From Streptomyces katrae (GTDB lineage Bacteria > Actinomycetota > Actinomycetes > Streptomycetales > Streptomycetaceae): a stretch of 64,000 nucleotides of DNA. The stretch spans positions 1 through 64,000 of the forward strand of contig NZ_JNZY01000036.1 of assembly GCF_000717655.1 (NCBI RefSeq). Direction: 5' to 3'. This document shows, one piece after another, positions 54,658-63,122 of the stretch; positions within the stretch are counted from its first letter, which is position 1; the number at the start of each line of letters is the position of its first letter. The notes under the pieces are model-generated. The model did not search any database. It worked only from the letters and a program-made list of their open reading frames with translations, and was not told the origin of the DNA. A program made the translations under genes and the position numbers.

Positions 54658-55656
54658 GTGACGAGTCCCCACCCCGCCTTCCCCGCACCGCGGGCCACCG
54701 CCTCGGCCACCGGCCTGACGGTAGCGATCGACATCGGCGGTACGAAGATCGCCGGCGCCCTGGTGCACCCCGACGGCACGATGACGGCCACCACCCGCCG
54801 CCCGACCCCGCGGGGCGCGGACGGCGACGCGGTCTTCGCCGCCGTCGCCGAGGTCGTCGCCGCGCTCGCGGAATCCCCGCTCTGGCCCTCGGCGGTCCGC
54901 TGCGGGATCGGCAGCGCGGGCCCCGTGGACGCCTCTCGCGGCACCGTGAGCCCGGTCAACATCGGGGCGTGGCGGGAGTTCCCCGTCCTGGCCCGGGTCG
55001 AAGCCGAACTGGCCCGGCACGGCGCGGCCCTTCCCACCGTCCTCGTCGGCGACGGGCCCGCGATGACCGCCGCCGAGCACTGGCTGGGCGCGGCCCGGGG
55101 GCACGCGAACGCCCTGTGCATGGTGGTGTCCACCGGGGTGGGCGGCGGGCTGATCCTGAACAACCAGCTCCACCCCGGCCCCACGGGCAATGCGGGTCAC
55201 ATCGGCCACATCAGCGTGGCCTTCGACGGTGAGCCGTGCGTCTGCGGGGGCCACGGCTGCGTGGAGTCCATCGCCTCGGGCACCGCCATCGCCCGGTGGG
55301 CCAAGAGCCGGGGCTGGACCCCGGCGAGCCCGGGCGGGGACGCCACCGCAGCGGGTGTGGCCGTGGCCGCCGAGGCCGGGGACCCCGTCGCCGTGGCCGC
55401 CTTCGACCGCGCGGGCCGCGCCCTGGCCGCCGCCATCGCGGCCACCGCGACCCTCGTCGAAACGGACATCGCGGTCATCGGCGGGGGCGTGGCCACCTCG
55501 GGCGACACCCTCTTCGCGCCGATCCGGGCCCACCTGGCGGGCTACGCCACGCTCTCGTTCGTGAGGGGCCTGCAGGTGGTCCCGGCGGCCCTGGGCACCC
55601 ACGCCGGACTGATCGGCGCGGCTGCGGCGGCGCTGATGCTGCTGCCGGCCGCGTGA
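54658..55656 (+). CDS. ROK-family sugar kinase
   Basis: A 332-residue ROK protein without a DNA-binding domain, hence a kinase. ATP-binding DIGGTK starts at D25. The catalytic Asp is D132 in VGDGPAMTAAEHW, where relatives usually read NDANAAA. The zinc site is GHIGHIS plus CVCGGHGC (H184, C194, C196, C201). It would phosphorylate mannose, glucose or GlcNAc released by the glycosidases; GlcNAc and mannose are the products expected. GTG 54658 has CTGGAG 9 nt upstream. Last gene of the glycan operon. Confidence 0.88.
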   Translation: MTSPHPAFPAPRATASATGLTVAIDIGGTKIAGALVHPDGTMTATTRRPTPRGADGDAVFAAVAEVVAALAESPLWPSAVRCGIGSAGPVDASRGTVSPVNIGAWREFPVLARVEAELARHGAALPTVLVGDGPAMTAAEHWLGAARGHANALCMVVSTGVGGGLILNNQLHPGPTGNAGHIGHISVAFDGEPCVCGGHGCVESIASGTAIARWAKSRGWTPASPGGDATAAGVAVAAEAGDPVAVAAFDRAGRALAAAIAATATLVETDIAVIGGGVATSGDTLFAPIRAHLAGYATLSFVRGLQVVPAALGTHAGLIGAAAAALMLLPAA

Positions 55657-55702
55657 GCGCGCCCGAGCGTCCTTCCGGCTCGCCCTCCTCCGGCTCGTCC
55701 TC

Positions 55703-56698
55703 CTACGGCTTGACCGAGCGGTAGTACCGCTGGGCCCCTTCGTGCAGGTCCAGCGGGTCCGTGTAGATCGCCGTGCGCAGGTCCACCAGCTGCGCCGCGT
55801 GCACCTCGTGCCCGATCCGGTCGCGGCTGAGGATCACCGTCCGCGTGAACTGCTCGGTCAGCTCCGGGTCCGTGCCCTCGGTGGTGACCAGCAGGTTCGG
55901 TACGGCCAGGGTCGCCACCGCCGAGGTGTTCCGGGCCCGGGTGTACGCGTCCTGGGGCATCACCGCCGCACGGTAGTACCGCGCCGGGCTCCCGCTCGCC
56001 TGGAGGGACTCCACCAGGTCGCCGAGCTGTACGAGCCGGATGTCGAACCGGTCCGACAGCTCGCGCACGGCGTTGGTCGGCAGGCCGCCGGACCAGAAGA
56101 ACGCGTCGATCCGGCCGGCCTCCAGCTCCGCCGGCATCGTGTCGATGCCGATGGACACCGGGGTGATGTCCCGCGCCGGATCCAGCTTGGCCGCCGTCAG
56201 CAGCCGCTCCGAGACCAGCCGCACCCCCGAGCCCGGCTGGCCGATCGCGACCCGCTTGCCCTTCAGGTCCCGCGCCGACTGCACCGGCGAGCCGGCCGGC
56301 ACCACGAGCTGCACGTAGTCGTCGTAGAGCCGGGCGACGCCGCGCAGCCGGTCCGCGCCGGGCTTGCCGTCGGCCCGGTACTTGGAGACGGCGTCGGCCG
56401 TGGCGATGGTGAAATCGGCCTCCCCGGAGGCCAGCCGCTGGAGGTTCTCCTGCGAGCCCTGGCTGGGCTCCAGCCGCACCTTCATCTCGGGCATGTCCTG
56501 GGCGAGCGCCTGCTCCAGCAGCTGGCCGTAGCGGTGGTACACGCCGGTACGGACACCCGTGCTGATGCTCAGCCCCCCCTTCAGCTCCGGCTCGCCGAAG
56601 GGCTTCAGCCACCACGCGAGCAGCGCGAGCACCCCGAGTACGGCCACCAGCCCCCACAGGGCGGTGCGCCTGCGGATGCGGGACGGTACGTGAGCCAT
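55703..56698 (-). CDS. TAXI-family solute receptor, membrane-anchored
   Basis: A 331-residue TRAP/TAXI-type binding protein. A single N-terminal helix (about 12-31) is not followed by a clear signal-peptidase or lipobox site and probably anchors it. The mature domain has SISTGVRTGVYHRYGQLLEQ and GSGVRLVSERLLTAAKL. TAXI receptors normally serve a TRAP transporter, but no TRAP membrane subunit is nearby. Ligand unknown. It lies 32 nt downstream of a LysR gene on the same strand. Confidence 0.85.
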   Translation of the reverse strand: MAHVPSRIRRRTALWGLVAVLGVLALLAWWLKPFGEPELKGGLSISTGVRTGVYHRYGQLLEQALAQDMPEMKVRLEPSQGSQENLQRLASGEADFTIATADAVSKYRADGKPGADRLRGVARLYDDYVQLVVPAGSPVQSARDLKGKRVAIGQPGSGVRLVSERLLTAAKLDPARDITPVSIGIDTMPAELEAGRIDAFFWSGGLPTNAVRELSDRFDIRLVQLGDLVESLQASGSPARYYRAAVMPQDAYTRARNTSAVATLAVPNLLVTTEGTDPELTEQFTRTVILSRDRIGHEVHAAQLVDLRTAIYTDPLDLHEGAQRYYRSVKP

Positions 56699-56730
56699 GG
56701 CCGCGATCCTGCCACCGACCCGCCGCCCTG

Positions 56731-57687
56731 TCACGGCCCGCCCGATCCCGGGCCCACGGAGCCGGCGGCCGGTGCGGCCGGCGGGGCGAACCTGGTCCGC
56801 AGCTGTTCCAGCAGCTTGCGCGCCGCCGGGCCCGACGGGCCGTCCGCGGGCCAGGCCAGGGCGACCCGGCCGTGCAGTGCCGGCTCGGTGATGCGCAGCG
56901 CGACCAGCCCCCGCGAGGCCCCCGACTCCGCCCCGGCCGGCACCACCGCCACCCCCAGCCCCCGCGCGGCGAGCCGCACCAGCACCCCGGGAGCCGCCGC
57001 CTCGAAGTCCACCCGCGGAGCGAACCCGGCCTCCGCACAGGCCCGCTCCAGCACCCCGCGCAGCCCGGTCCCGCGCGGCAGGCTGATCACTGCCCGCCCG
57101 CGCAGCGCCGCCAGCGGAATCCCGCCGTCCGTGCTGTCCCGTACGAGGGGGTCGTCGGACCGGACCGCGGCCACCAGCGGTTCGTCGATCACCACCTGGA
57201 CGGAGATCCCGGCCGGCGGCTCCCCGCCGAGCCCGACCACCGCCAGGTCCAGCCCGCCCTGCCGGAGCGCGGCCAGCATCCGCTCCGACGTGTCCTCCGC
57301 CAGCGCGATCTCCACCTGCGGGTGCGCGTCGTGGAAGTCGCCCAGCACGCCGACCACGTCGGAACCGCCCATCACGGCCCCGGCCGCACCCGGGATCAGC
57401 CCGATCGACACGCGCCCCCGCAGCAGGCCGCGGACCTCGTCCGCCGTCCGCCGGATGCCCTCCACCGCCGCCAGCGCGGCCCGCGCGTACGAGAGCACCG
57501 CCTCGCCCGCCTCCGTCGGGGTCACCCGCCGCCCCGACCGGTCCAGCAGTCGCAGCCCGAGCTCCCGTTCCAGCTGCCCGATCTGCGCGCTCACCCCCGG
57601 CTGGGACACGTGCAGGCGGGCCCCGGCCCGGGTGAACCCGCCCTCCTCGACCACCGCCACGAAATACCGCAGCTGACCCAGTTCCAT
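56731..57687 (-). CDS. LysR-family transcriptional regulator
   Basis: A 318-residue LysR protein. The winged HTH occupies 1-60 with FTRAGARLHVSQPGVSAQIGQLE, followed by a two-lobed effector domain (about 90-300) and a Pro/Ala/Gly-rich tail. ATG 57687 (MELGQLRYF) is preferred to the GTG 6 nt upstream. It precedes the TAXI receptor gene in the same direction and diverges from the mycothiol-type gene, either of which could be its target. Confidence 0.88.
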   Translation of the reverse strand: MELGQLRYFVAVVEEGGFTRAGARLHVSQPGVSAQIGQLERELGLRLLDRSGRRVTPTEAGEAVLSYARAALAAVEGIRRTADEVRGLLRGRVSIGLIPGAAGAVMGGSDVVGVLGDFHDAHPQVEIALAEDTSERMLAALRQGGLDLAVVGLGGEPPAGISVQVVIDEPLVAAVRSDDPLVRDSTDGGIPLAALRGRAVISLPRGTGLRGVLERACAEAGFAPRVDFEAAAPGVLVRLAARGLGVAVVPAGAESGASRGLVALRITEPALHGRVALAWPADGPSGPAARKLLEQLRTRFAPPAAPAAGSVGPGSGGP

Positions 57688-57758
57688 AACCACGGATTCT
57701 AGTTCGCAGAAGCACCCGCTCTTGGACTTATGACCACCGGTCCACTCACCCTGATCCC

Positions 57759-58391
57759 ATGACCGACATCGCCGCGGCCACCGCCGCCGAACGCCGAGAA
57801 CTGGCCGACGTACTCGACGCCCTCACGCCCGATCAGTGGGACGCCCCGAGCCTCTGCGCGGGCTGGCGGGTCCGCGAGGTCGCCGCGCACATGTCGATGG
57901 GCTTCCGCTACTCCCTGCCCCGGTTCGCCGCCGAGTTCGCCAAGGCCCGCGGCAGCCTGCACCGCATGACCGACCGCACCGCCCGCCGCGACGCCGCCGC
58001 CTTCACCCCGCATGAGCTCTCGGCCCTGCTGCGCGAGAACGCCGGCCACCCGTGGAAGCCCCCGGCGGGCGGCCCCACCGCCGGGCTCGCCCACGACGTG
58101 GTCCACGGCCTCGACATCACCGTCGCCCTCGGGCACCCGCGCCGCGTCCCCGAGGACCGGCTGCGGCCCCTGCTCTGCGCGCTCACCCCGCGCGGCCTGC
58201 GGTTCTTCGGAGTCGACCTGACCGGCATCCGGCTGTGCGCCGATGACCTCGACTGGTCCCACGGCAGCGGAGCCCCCGTCCACGGCGCAGCCCAGGACCT
58301 GCTGCTCGTCCTCTTCGGGCGCCGCCTGCCCGCGGGCCGGCTGCACGGGGGGCCTGAGGGGTTCCGGGTACCGCCTACCCTTGTTGCATGA
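57759..58391 (+). CDS. DinB-like mycothiol-dependent maleylpyruvate isomerase family protein
   Basis: A 210-residue protein with an N-terminal MDMPI/DinB-like four-helix domain. [16 protein letters not shown] carries the first metal-type histidine and HDVVHGLDI the others. TIGR03083 relatives use mycothiol, the actinobacterial thiol; the real reaction is unknown. It overlaps miaB by 4 nt (ATGA) but miaB also has its own promoter-like hexamer inside this gene. Confidence 0.78.
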   Translation: MTDIAAATAAERRELADVLDALTPDQWDAPSLCAGWRVREVAAHMSMGFRYSLPRFAAEFAKARGSLHRMTDRTARRDAAAFTPHELSALLRENAGHPWKPPAGGPTAGLAHDVVHGLDITVALGHPRRVPEDRLRPLLCALTPRGLRFFGVDLTGIRLCADDLDWSHGSGAPVHGAAQDLLLVLFGRRLPAGRLHGGPEGFRVPPTLVA

Positions 58392-59914
58392 CCAGCAGCA
58401 GCGACCGGAGCACGGCAGTGGACGTCAAGGGAACATACGAGGTGCGCACCTACGGGTGCCAGATGAACGTGCACGACTCCGAGCGGCTGTCCGGTCTGCT
58501 GGAGGGCGCGGGCTACACGCGCGCGCCCGAGGGCTCCGACGGCGACGCCGACGTCGTGGTGTTCAACACCTGCGCCGTCCGCGAGAACGCCGACAACAAG
58601 CTGTACGGCAACCTCGGCCGGCTCGCCCCGATGAAGACCAAGCGCCCCGGCATGCAGATCGCCGTCGGCGGCTGCCTCGCGCAGAAGGACCGCGAGACGA
58701 TCGTCAAGCGGGCCCCCTGGGTCGACGTGGTCTTCGGCACGCACAACATCGGCAAGCTGCCCGTCCTGCTGGAGCGCGCCCGCATCCAGGAGGAGGCGCA
58801 GGTCGAGATCGCCGAGTCGCTGGAGGCGTTCCCCTCCACACTGCCGACCCGCCGCGAGTCCGCGTACGCCGCCTGGGTCTCGATCTCCGTCGGCTGCAAC
58901 AACACCTGCACCTTCTGCATCGTCCCGGCGCTGCGCGGCAAGGAGGAGGACCGCCGTCCCGGCGACATCCTCGCCGAGGTGGAGGCCCTGGTCGCCGAGG
59001 GCGTCTCCGAGATCACCCTGCTCGGGCAGAACGTCAACGCGTACGGGTCCGACCTGGGCGACCGCGAGGCGTTCAGCAAGCTGCTGCGCGCCTGCGGCCA
59101 GATCGAGGGCCTGGAGCGGGTCCGGTTCACCTCGCCGCACCCGCGGGACTTCACGGACGACGTGATCGCGGCGATGGCCGAGACCCCGAACGTGATGCCG
59201 CAGCTGCACATGCCGCTGCAGTCCGGCTCGGACACCATCCTGCGCGCCATGCGCCGCTCGTACCGGCAGGAGCGCTTCCTCGGCATCATCGAGAAGGTCC
59301 GCGCCGCCATTCCGCACGCCGCGATCTCCACCGACATCATCGTGGGCTTCCCCGGTGAGACGGAGGAGGACTTCCAGCAGACGATGCACACGGTGCGCGA
59401 GGCGCGCTTCGCGAACGCGTTCACCTTCCAGTACTCCAAGCGCCCCGGGACCCCGGCGGCCGACATGGAGGGGCAGATCCCGAAGGAGGTCGTCCAGGAG
59501 CGCTACATGCGCCTGGTCGCCCTGCAGGAGGAGATCTCCTGGGAGGAGAACAAGAAGCAGGTCGGCCGCACGCTGGAGGTCATGGTCGCGGAGGGCGAGG
59601 GCCGCAAGGACGGCACGACGCACCGCCTGTCGGGGCGTGCCCCCGACAACCGCCTGGTGCACTTCACGAAGCCGGAGGCGGAGGTCCGTCCCGGTGACGT
59701 GGTGACCGTCGACATCACGTACGCGGCTCCCCACCACCTCCTGGCGGAGGGCCCGACGGAGTCGGTGCGCCGTACGCGGGCGGGCGACGCCTGGGAGAAG
59801 CGCAATGCGGCGCCGGCGCAGCCCCAGGGCGTCATGCTGGGCATCCCCACCCTGGGCGTCCCGGCCCCCCTCCCGGCGGCCACGTCGGGCTGCGCCGTGC
59901 CGTCGTCTTCCTGA
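58388..59914 (+). CDS. miaB: tRNA-2-methylthio-N6-dimethylallyladenosine synthase MiaB
   Basis: A 508-residue radical-SAM methylthiotransferase acting on isopentenyl-A37 of tRNAs. The UPF0004 domain starts [12 protein letters not shown] (C24) and has NTCAVRENA and GGCLAQKD. The radical-SAM cluster is C170, C174 and C177 in CNNTCTFC, followed by a TRAM domain and an extra Ala/Pro tail. It works after MiaA, also encoded in this window. TACCCT ends 6 nt before the ATG, so a leaderless transcript may start here. Confidence 0.95.
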   Translation: MTSSSDRSTAVDVKGTYEVRTYGCQMNVHDSERLSGLLEGAGYTRAPEGSDGDADVVVFNTCAVRENADNKLYGNLGRLAPMKTKRPGMQIAVGGCLAQKDRETIVKRAPWVDVVFGTHNIGKLPVLLERARIQEEAQVEIAESLEAFPSTLPTRRESAYAAWVSISVGCNNTCTFCIVPALRGKEEDRRPGDILAEVEALVAEGVSEITLLGQNVNAYGSDLGDREAFSKLLRACGQIEGLERVRFTSPHPRDFTDDVIAAMAETPNVMPQLHMPLQSGSDTILRAMRRSYRQERFLGIIEKVRAAIPHAAISTDIIVGFPGETEEDFQQTMHTVREARFANAFTFQYSKRPGTPAADMEGQIPKEVVQERYMRLVALQEEISWEENKKQVGRTLEVMVAEGEGRKDGTTHRLSGRAPDNRLVHFTKPEAEVRPGDVVTVDITYAAPHHLLAEGPTESVRRTRAGDAWEKRNAAPAQPQGVMLGIPTLGVPAPLPAATSGCAVPSSS

Positions 59915-60027
59915 CCGCGTCCCTCCCCGCGGGTTCGGCGCGAGGCCGGCCTGCGGGGCCCGGCGCAGCGGGGTGACGGTGGCCCGACAGGGCCACAATG
60001 CGGGCCGCGAGGGCTAGGCTGCGGATC

Positions 60028-60735
60028 ATGCTCGTTGCCGCCGCCGTCTGCCCCGCCCCGCCGCTCCTCGTGCCCGAGGTCGCCGCGGGGGCCGCCGCCG
60101 AACTCGGCGATGCCCGTACCGCCTGCTCCGACGCGCTGGCGGTGCTCGCCGCCTCCCGCCCCGACCTCCTGGTCGTCATCGGAGCCGCCGACGAGGACCA
60201 CCGCGGCCCCTACCCGCAGGGCGCCCGCGGCAGCTTCCGCGGCTTCGGGGTCGAGGCCGGCGTACGACTCGGGGACGGGGAGGAGGGGCCCCGCCAGCTG
60301 CCGCCCTCCCTCGCCGTCGGCGCCTGGCTGCTCCGGCATGCCCGCTGGGGCGCGGCCCCCGTCGAGGGGCTCGGCGTCGGGGAACCGCTCGAGACCACCC
60401 GGTGCCTGGAGGCCGGCCGGGGGCTCGCCGCGCGCGAAGAGCGCGTCGCGCTCCTCGTCATGGGTGACGGCAGCGCCTGCCGCACCCTGAAGGCCCCCGG
60501 TTACCTCGACGACCGCGCCGCCGCCTTCGACGCCGCCGCTGCCCGCGCGCTCGCCGCCGCCGACGTGGCCGCGCTCGCCGCCCTCGACGCCGAGCTCGCG
60601 TACGAGCTCAAGGCCGCCGGCCGCGCCCCCTGGCAGGTACTGGCCGGCGCCGCCGAGGGCGCGGGCCTCGACGGGCGGCTGCTGTACGAGGACGCGCCGT
60701 ACGGGGTCGGCTACTTCGTCGCCGCCTGGTCCTGA
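60028..60735 (+). CDS. Class III extradiol dioxygenase-like (LigB/MEMO fold) protein
   Basis: A 235-residue protein conserved between miaB and miaA in Streptomyces. MLVAAAVCPAPPLLVPEVAAG and the glycine-rich VVIGAADED fit the LigB/MEMO fold. Typical metal histidines of true dioxygenases are not evident, so catalysis is doubtful. TAGGCT ends 7 nt before ATG 60028. A bidirectional terminator follows. Confidence 0.75.
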   Translation: MLVAAAVCPAPPLLVPEVAAGAAAELGDARTACSDALAVLAASRPDLLVVIGAADEDHRGPYPQGARGSFRGFGVEAGVRLGDGEEGPRQLPPSLAVGAWLLRHARWGAAPVEGLGVGEPLETTRCLEAGRGLAAREERVALLVMGDGSACRTLKAPGYLDDRAAAFDAAAARALAAADVAALAALDAELAYELKAAGRAPWQVLAGAAEGAGLDGRLLYEDAPYGVGYFVAAWS

Positions 60736-60750
60736 CCGGGCGGAACGAAG

Positions 60751-60784
60751 AAGGGGCGCGGGTCCGGTCGAACCCGCGCCCCTT
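60751..60784. terminator. Bidirectional hairpin terminator between convergent genes
   Basis: A 13-bp stem AAGGGGCGCGGGT/ACCCGCGCCCCTT with an 8-nt loop lies 15 nt after the plus-strand stop and 12 nt after the minus-strand stop. The AA/TT ends serve both directions. Confidence 0.85.
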
Positions 60785-60796
60785 CCACTGACCGCG

Positions 60797-61042
60797 TCAG
60801 GAAGACGCCGGCGGCGTCGACCCGCCGGGGGCGTCCTTGTGCGCGATCTTGCCCAGGGCGTCCTTCGCCTTGCTCGTACCGGTCTCGATCTTGCCGTGGT
60901 ACTTGCCCTTGGTCTTGGAGTCCACGGCCTGCGCCATCTTGTCGAGGTTCTGGCCGATCCTGCCCTCGTGCTGCTGGGCGAGGTCGCCGACCTTTTCCTT
61001 CGCCGGTGCGAGCTTGGCCTTCAGCGTGTCCAGCAGGCCCAT
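60797..61042 (-). CDS. Rv0909/MT0933-type small helical protein, annotated as antitoxin
   Basis: An 81-residue Lys/Ala-rich helical protein beginning MGLLDTLKAKLAPAKEKVGD and containing HEGRIGQNLDKMAQAVDSKT. This matches the MT0933-like family often labelled antitoxin after mycobacterial Rv0909. No toxin gene is adjacent, so an antitoxin role is not supported here. GGAAGGTG precedes the start. It lies 23 nt downstream of another small gene, probably in one transcript. Confidence 0.75.
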   Translation of the reverse strand: MGLLDTLKAKLAPAKEKVGDLAQQHEGRIGQNLDKMAQAVDSKTKGKYHGKIETGTSKAKDALGKIAHKDAPGGSTPPASS

Positions 61043-61065
61043 GGGTCACCTTCCAGTGGCGGTGT

Positions 61066-61284
61066 CTACGTACGGGCGCTCTCGCCGGTCTCGCTGTCCG
61101 CGGCGGCCTCCGCCGACTGCTGCTTCGGAATCTCCACGGCTTCCGCCGCAGAAGCCTCCGTCGCGGCCGGCTCGGCCTCGGTCTCGCCGACCGCAGCCTC
61201 GGACTCCGTCGTCACGTCCTCCGACGCGACCTCTGCGGTTACGTCTTCACCCTTACGACGAAAAAACCGATCAAAAACGCCCAT
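61066..61284 (-). CDS. Small acidic hypothetical protein
   Basis: A 72-residue protein with a basic start (MGVFDRFFRRKGEDV) and a long Glu/Ala/Thr/Ser-rich acidic remainder, likely disordered. No known domain. AGGAG precedes ATG 61284 by 6 nt. It is divergent from miaA, and a perfect 24-bp palindrome lies in the gap. Confidence 0.7.
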   Translation of the reverse strand: MGVFDRFFRRKGEDVTAEVASEDVTTESEAAVGETEAEPAATEASAAEAVEIPKQQSAEAAADSETGESART

Positions 61285-61340
61285 GTCTGCTCCTATAACG
61301 TTACTCGTGCGGGTGAAGTTCCGCCGTGTGCGGCCCGGCC

Positions 61341-61364
61341 TCCGCCGGGCGTACGCCCGGCGGA
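61341..61364. repeat. Perfect 24-bp palindrome between divergent genes
   Basis: The sequence 61341-61364 equals its own reverse complement (half-site TCCGCCGGGCGT). An upstream GTTCCGCC (61318-61325) can also pair with GGCGGAAC (61359-61366), so two exclusive hairpins are possible. It is neither at a gene end nor in a coding frame, so a simple terminator is unlikely. Confidence 0.85.
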
Positions 61365-61447
61365 ACCTCGCCAGGGCAACGACCCCGCCGACAGCCCGTC
61401 ACGTAACTCGATCGGGTGCACGCTGCAGGGTTTGCGAGACTGGGGCG

Positions 61448-62386
61448 GTGAGGAATGCAGCCCCCGCCCCGCGGGTCATCGCCGTCGTCGGTCCCACCGC
61501 GGCCGGAAAGTCCGATCTGGGCGTAGCCCTGGCCCGCCGTTTCGACGGCGAAGTCGTCAACGCCGACTCCATGCAGCTGTACCGGGGGATGGACATCGGC
61601 ACCGCCAAACTGACGACGGAGGAGCGCGGCGGCGTCCCGCACCACCTCCTCGACATCTGGGACGTCACGGAGACCGCGAGCGTCGCCGAGTACCAGCGCC
61701 TGGCCCGCGCCGAGATCGACAAGCTGCTCGCCCAGGGCCGTACGCCGGTCCTCGTCGGCGGATCGGGCCTGTACGTCCGCGGCGCCCTCGACGCCATGGA
61801 GTTCCCCGGCACCGACCCCGAGGTCCGGGCCCGGCTGGAGGCGGAGGCCACGCTGCGCGGCCCCGGCGCCCTGCACGCCCGCCTCGCCGCCGCCGACCCG
61901 GCCGCCGCCCAGGCGATCCTCCCCAGCAACGGGCGCCGCATCGTCCGCGCCCTGGAGGTCATCGAGATCACCGGGAAGCCGTTCACCGCCAACCTGCCCG
62001 GCCACGAGTCGGTGTACGAGACCGTGCAGATCGGCGTCGACGTGGCCCGGCCGGAGCTCGACGAGCGGATCGCCCTGCGCGTGGACCGCATGTGGGAGGC
62101 CGGGCTGGTCGAAGAGGTGCGCGCGCTGGAGGCCCGGGGCCTGCGCGACGGAGTCACCGCATCCAGGGCGCTCGGCTACCAGCAGGTGCTGGCCGCACTC
62201 GCCGGCGAGTGCACCGAGGACGAGGCCCGGGCCGAGACCGTCCGCGCCACCAAGCGATTCGCCCGGCGGCAGGACTCCTGGTTCCGCCGGGACCCCCGCG
62301 TGCACTGGCTCAGCGGCGCCGTCGCCGACCGGGGGGAACTGGTCGGACTCGCGCAGTCGTTGGTCGAACGAGCGGTTACAGCCTGA
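61448..62386 (+). CDS. miaA: tRNA dimethylallyltransferase MiaA
   Basis: A 312-residue enzyme that transfers the dimethylallyl group from DMAPP to A37 of tRNAs reading UNN codons. P-loop GPTAAGKS (15-22), NADSMQLYRGMDIGTAKLT, GGSGLYVRG and the C-terminal ATKRFARRQDSWFRRD are all present. GTG 61448 has GAGACT 6 nt upstream and no ribosome binding site. It makes the substrate for MiaB. A nested inverted repeat follows. Confidence 0.95.
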   Translation: MRNAAPAPRVIAVVGPTAAGKSDLGVALARRFDGEVVNADSMQLYRGMDIGTAKLTTEERGGVPHHLLDIWDVTETASVAEYQRLARAEIDKLLAQGRTPVLVGGSGLYVRGALDAMEFPGTDPEVRARLEAEATLRGPGALHARLAAADPAAAQAILPSNGRRIVRALEVIEITGKPFTANLPGHESVYETVQIGVDVARPELDERIALRVDRMWEAGLVEEVRALEARGLRDGVTASRALGYQQVLAALAGECTEDEARAETVRATKRFARRQDSWFRRDPRVHWLSGAVADRGELVGLAQSLVERAVTA

Positions 62387-62392
62387 TCACGT

Positions 62393-62444
62393 GATGGCAT
62401 CGGGACGCCCCGTGCGCCCGTTCGGGGCCCTGAGCCATGCCATC
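62393..62444 (+). terminator. Nested inverted repeat after miaA
   Basis: Outer arms GATGGCAT (62393-62400) and ATGCCATC (62437-62444) enclose inner arms GCCCCG (62407-62412) and CGGGGC (62423-62428). The structure begins 7 nt after the miaA stop and is likely a terminator or stabiliser, without T-tract. Confidence 0.5.
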
Positions 62445-62517
62445 ATCAAATTCCGCAGGTGCGGTCACCGGCGGTGAACGACGGCGTGCGAAGTCCGAGT
62501 GGGGAGGGCGCGTGGCA

Positions 62518-63054
62518 ATGGAGGCCGGCCCTCGCGACACCGGGCAGGACGGGACGAGGCGGGAAGCGGACCCGACGCTTCTCGGGCACCTCCCAGCAGC
62601 AGCTGGGGGAGAGCCTCCCGAGCCCGACGGCCTCGGGCTGCCCGCAGACCCGGCACGGCTGACCCCCGACGGCCCGGACGCACCGGACACCGCCGAGGCC
62701 GAGGCCGCCGCGGGTCCCGAGTTCGAGGTCGAGCTGCGCCCGCAGCGCCGGCTGCGCATCTGGCAGATCGCCCCCATCGTGATGCTGGCCGCGGCCGGGT
62801 CCCTGATGTTCGCCTTCCCGCTCGCCTTCGAGTTCGGCGACGGCGGAGCCGTGGTCGCCATGCTCGGCTTCCTCATCAGCTCCTGCGCCGGCGGCTGGGG
62901 CATGATGGCCGCGCGCCGCGTGGGCTACACCTGGCCCGGGCTCCCGCCCCGGGGCAGCGGCCGCCGCCCCGACTGGCGCATGGCCGGGCTGTACGCCATG
63001 GTCGCGCTGGCACTCGTGGCGCTGGCCGTGTACCGGGTCGCACGGCTGCGCTAG
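62518..63054 (+). CDS. Hypothetical membrane protein
   Basis: A 178-residue protein. A Pro/Glu/Asp-rich cytoplasmic half (1-80) is followed by three hydrophobic helices (about 82-105, 112-130 and 150-170). No known family is recognised, though this gene is commonly found between miaA and dapF in Streptomyces. GGAGGG lies 10-15 nt before ATG 62518; the GTG at 62512 would add two residues. Confidence 0.75.
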   Translation: MEAGPRDTGQDGTRREADPTLLGHLPAAAGGEPPEPDGLGLPADPARLTPDGPDAPDTAEAEAAAGPEFEVELRPQRRLRIWQIAPIVMLAAAGSLMFAFPLAFEFGDGGAVVAMLGFLISSCAGGWGMMAARRVGYTWPGLPPRGSGRRPDWRMAGLYAMVALALVALAVYRVARLR

Positions 63055-63122
63055 GTCGCCGGGCTGCGGTGCCCGCGGGATGCCGCCGACCTGCCCAAAG
63101 CCCCGCTCGGTACGATGGGCGG

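Noticed and set aside
49293..55232. 1979-codon plus-strand frame across the glycan locus
   Set aside because: It crosses three genes with clear families in other frames and is Arg/Pro/Gly low-complexity.
60797..61284. Toxin-antitoxin pair
   Set aside because: Only the Rv0909-like protein is family-matched; its neighbour is a small acidic, disordered protein without toxin features.
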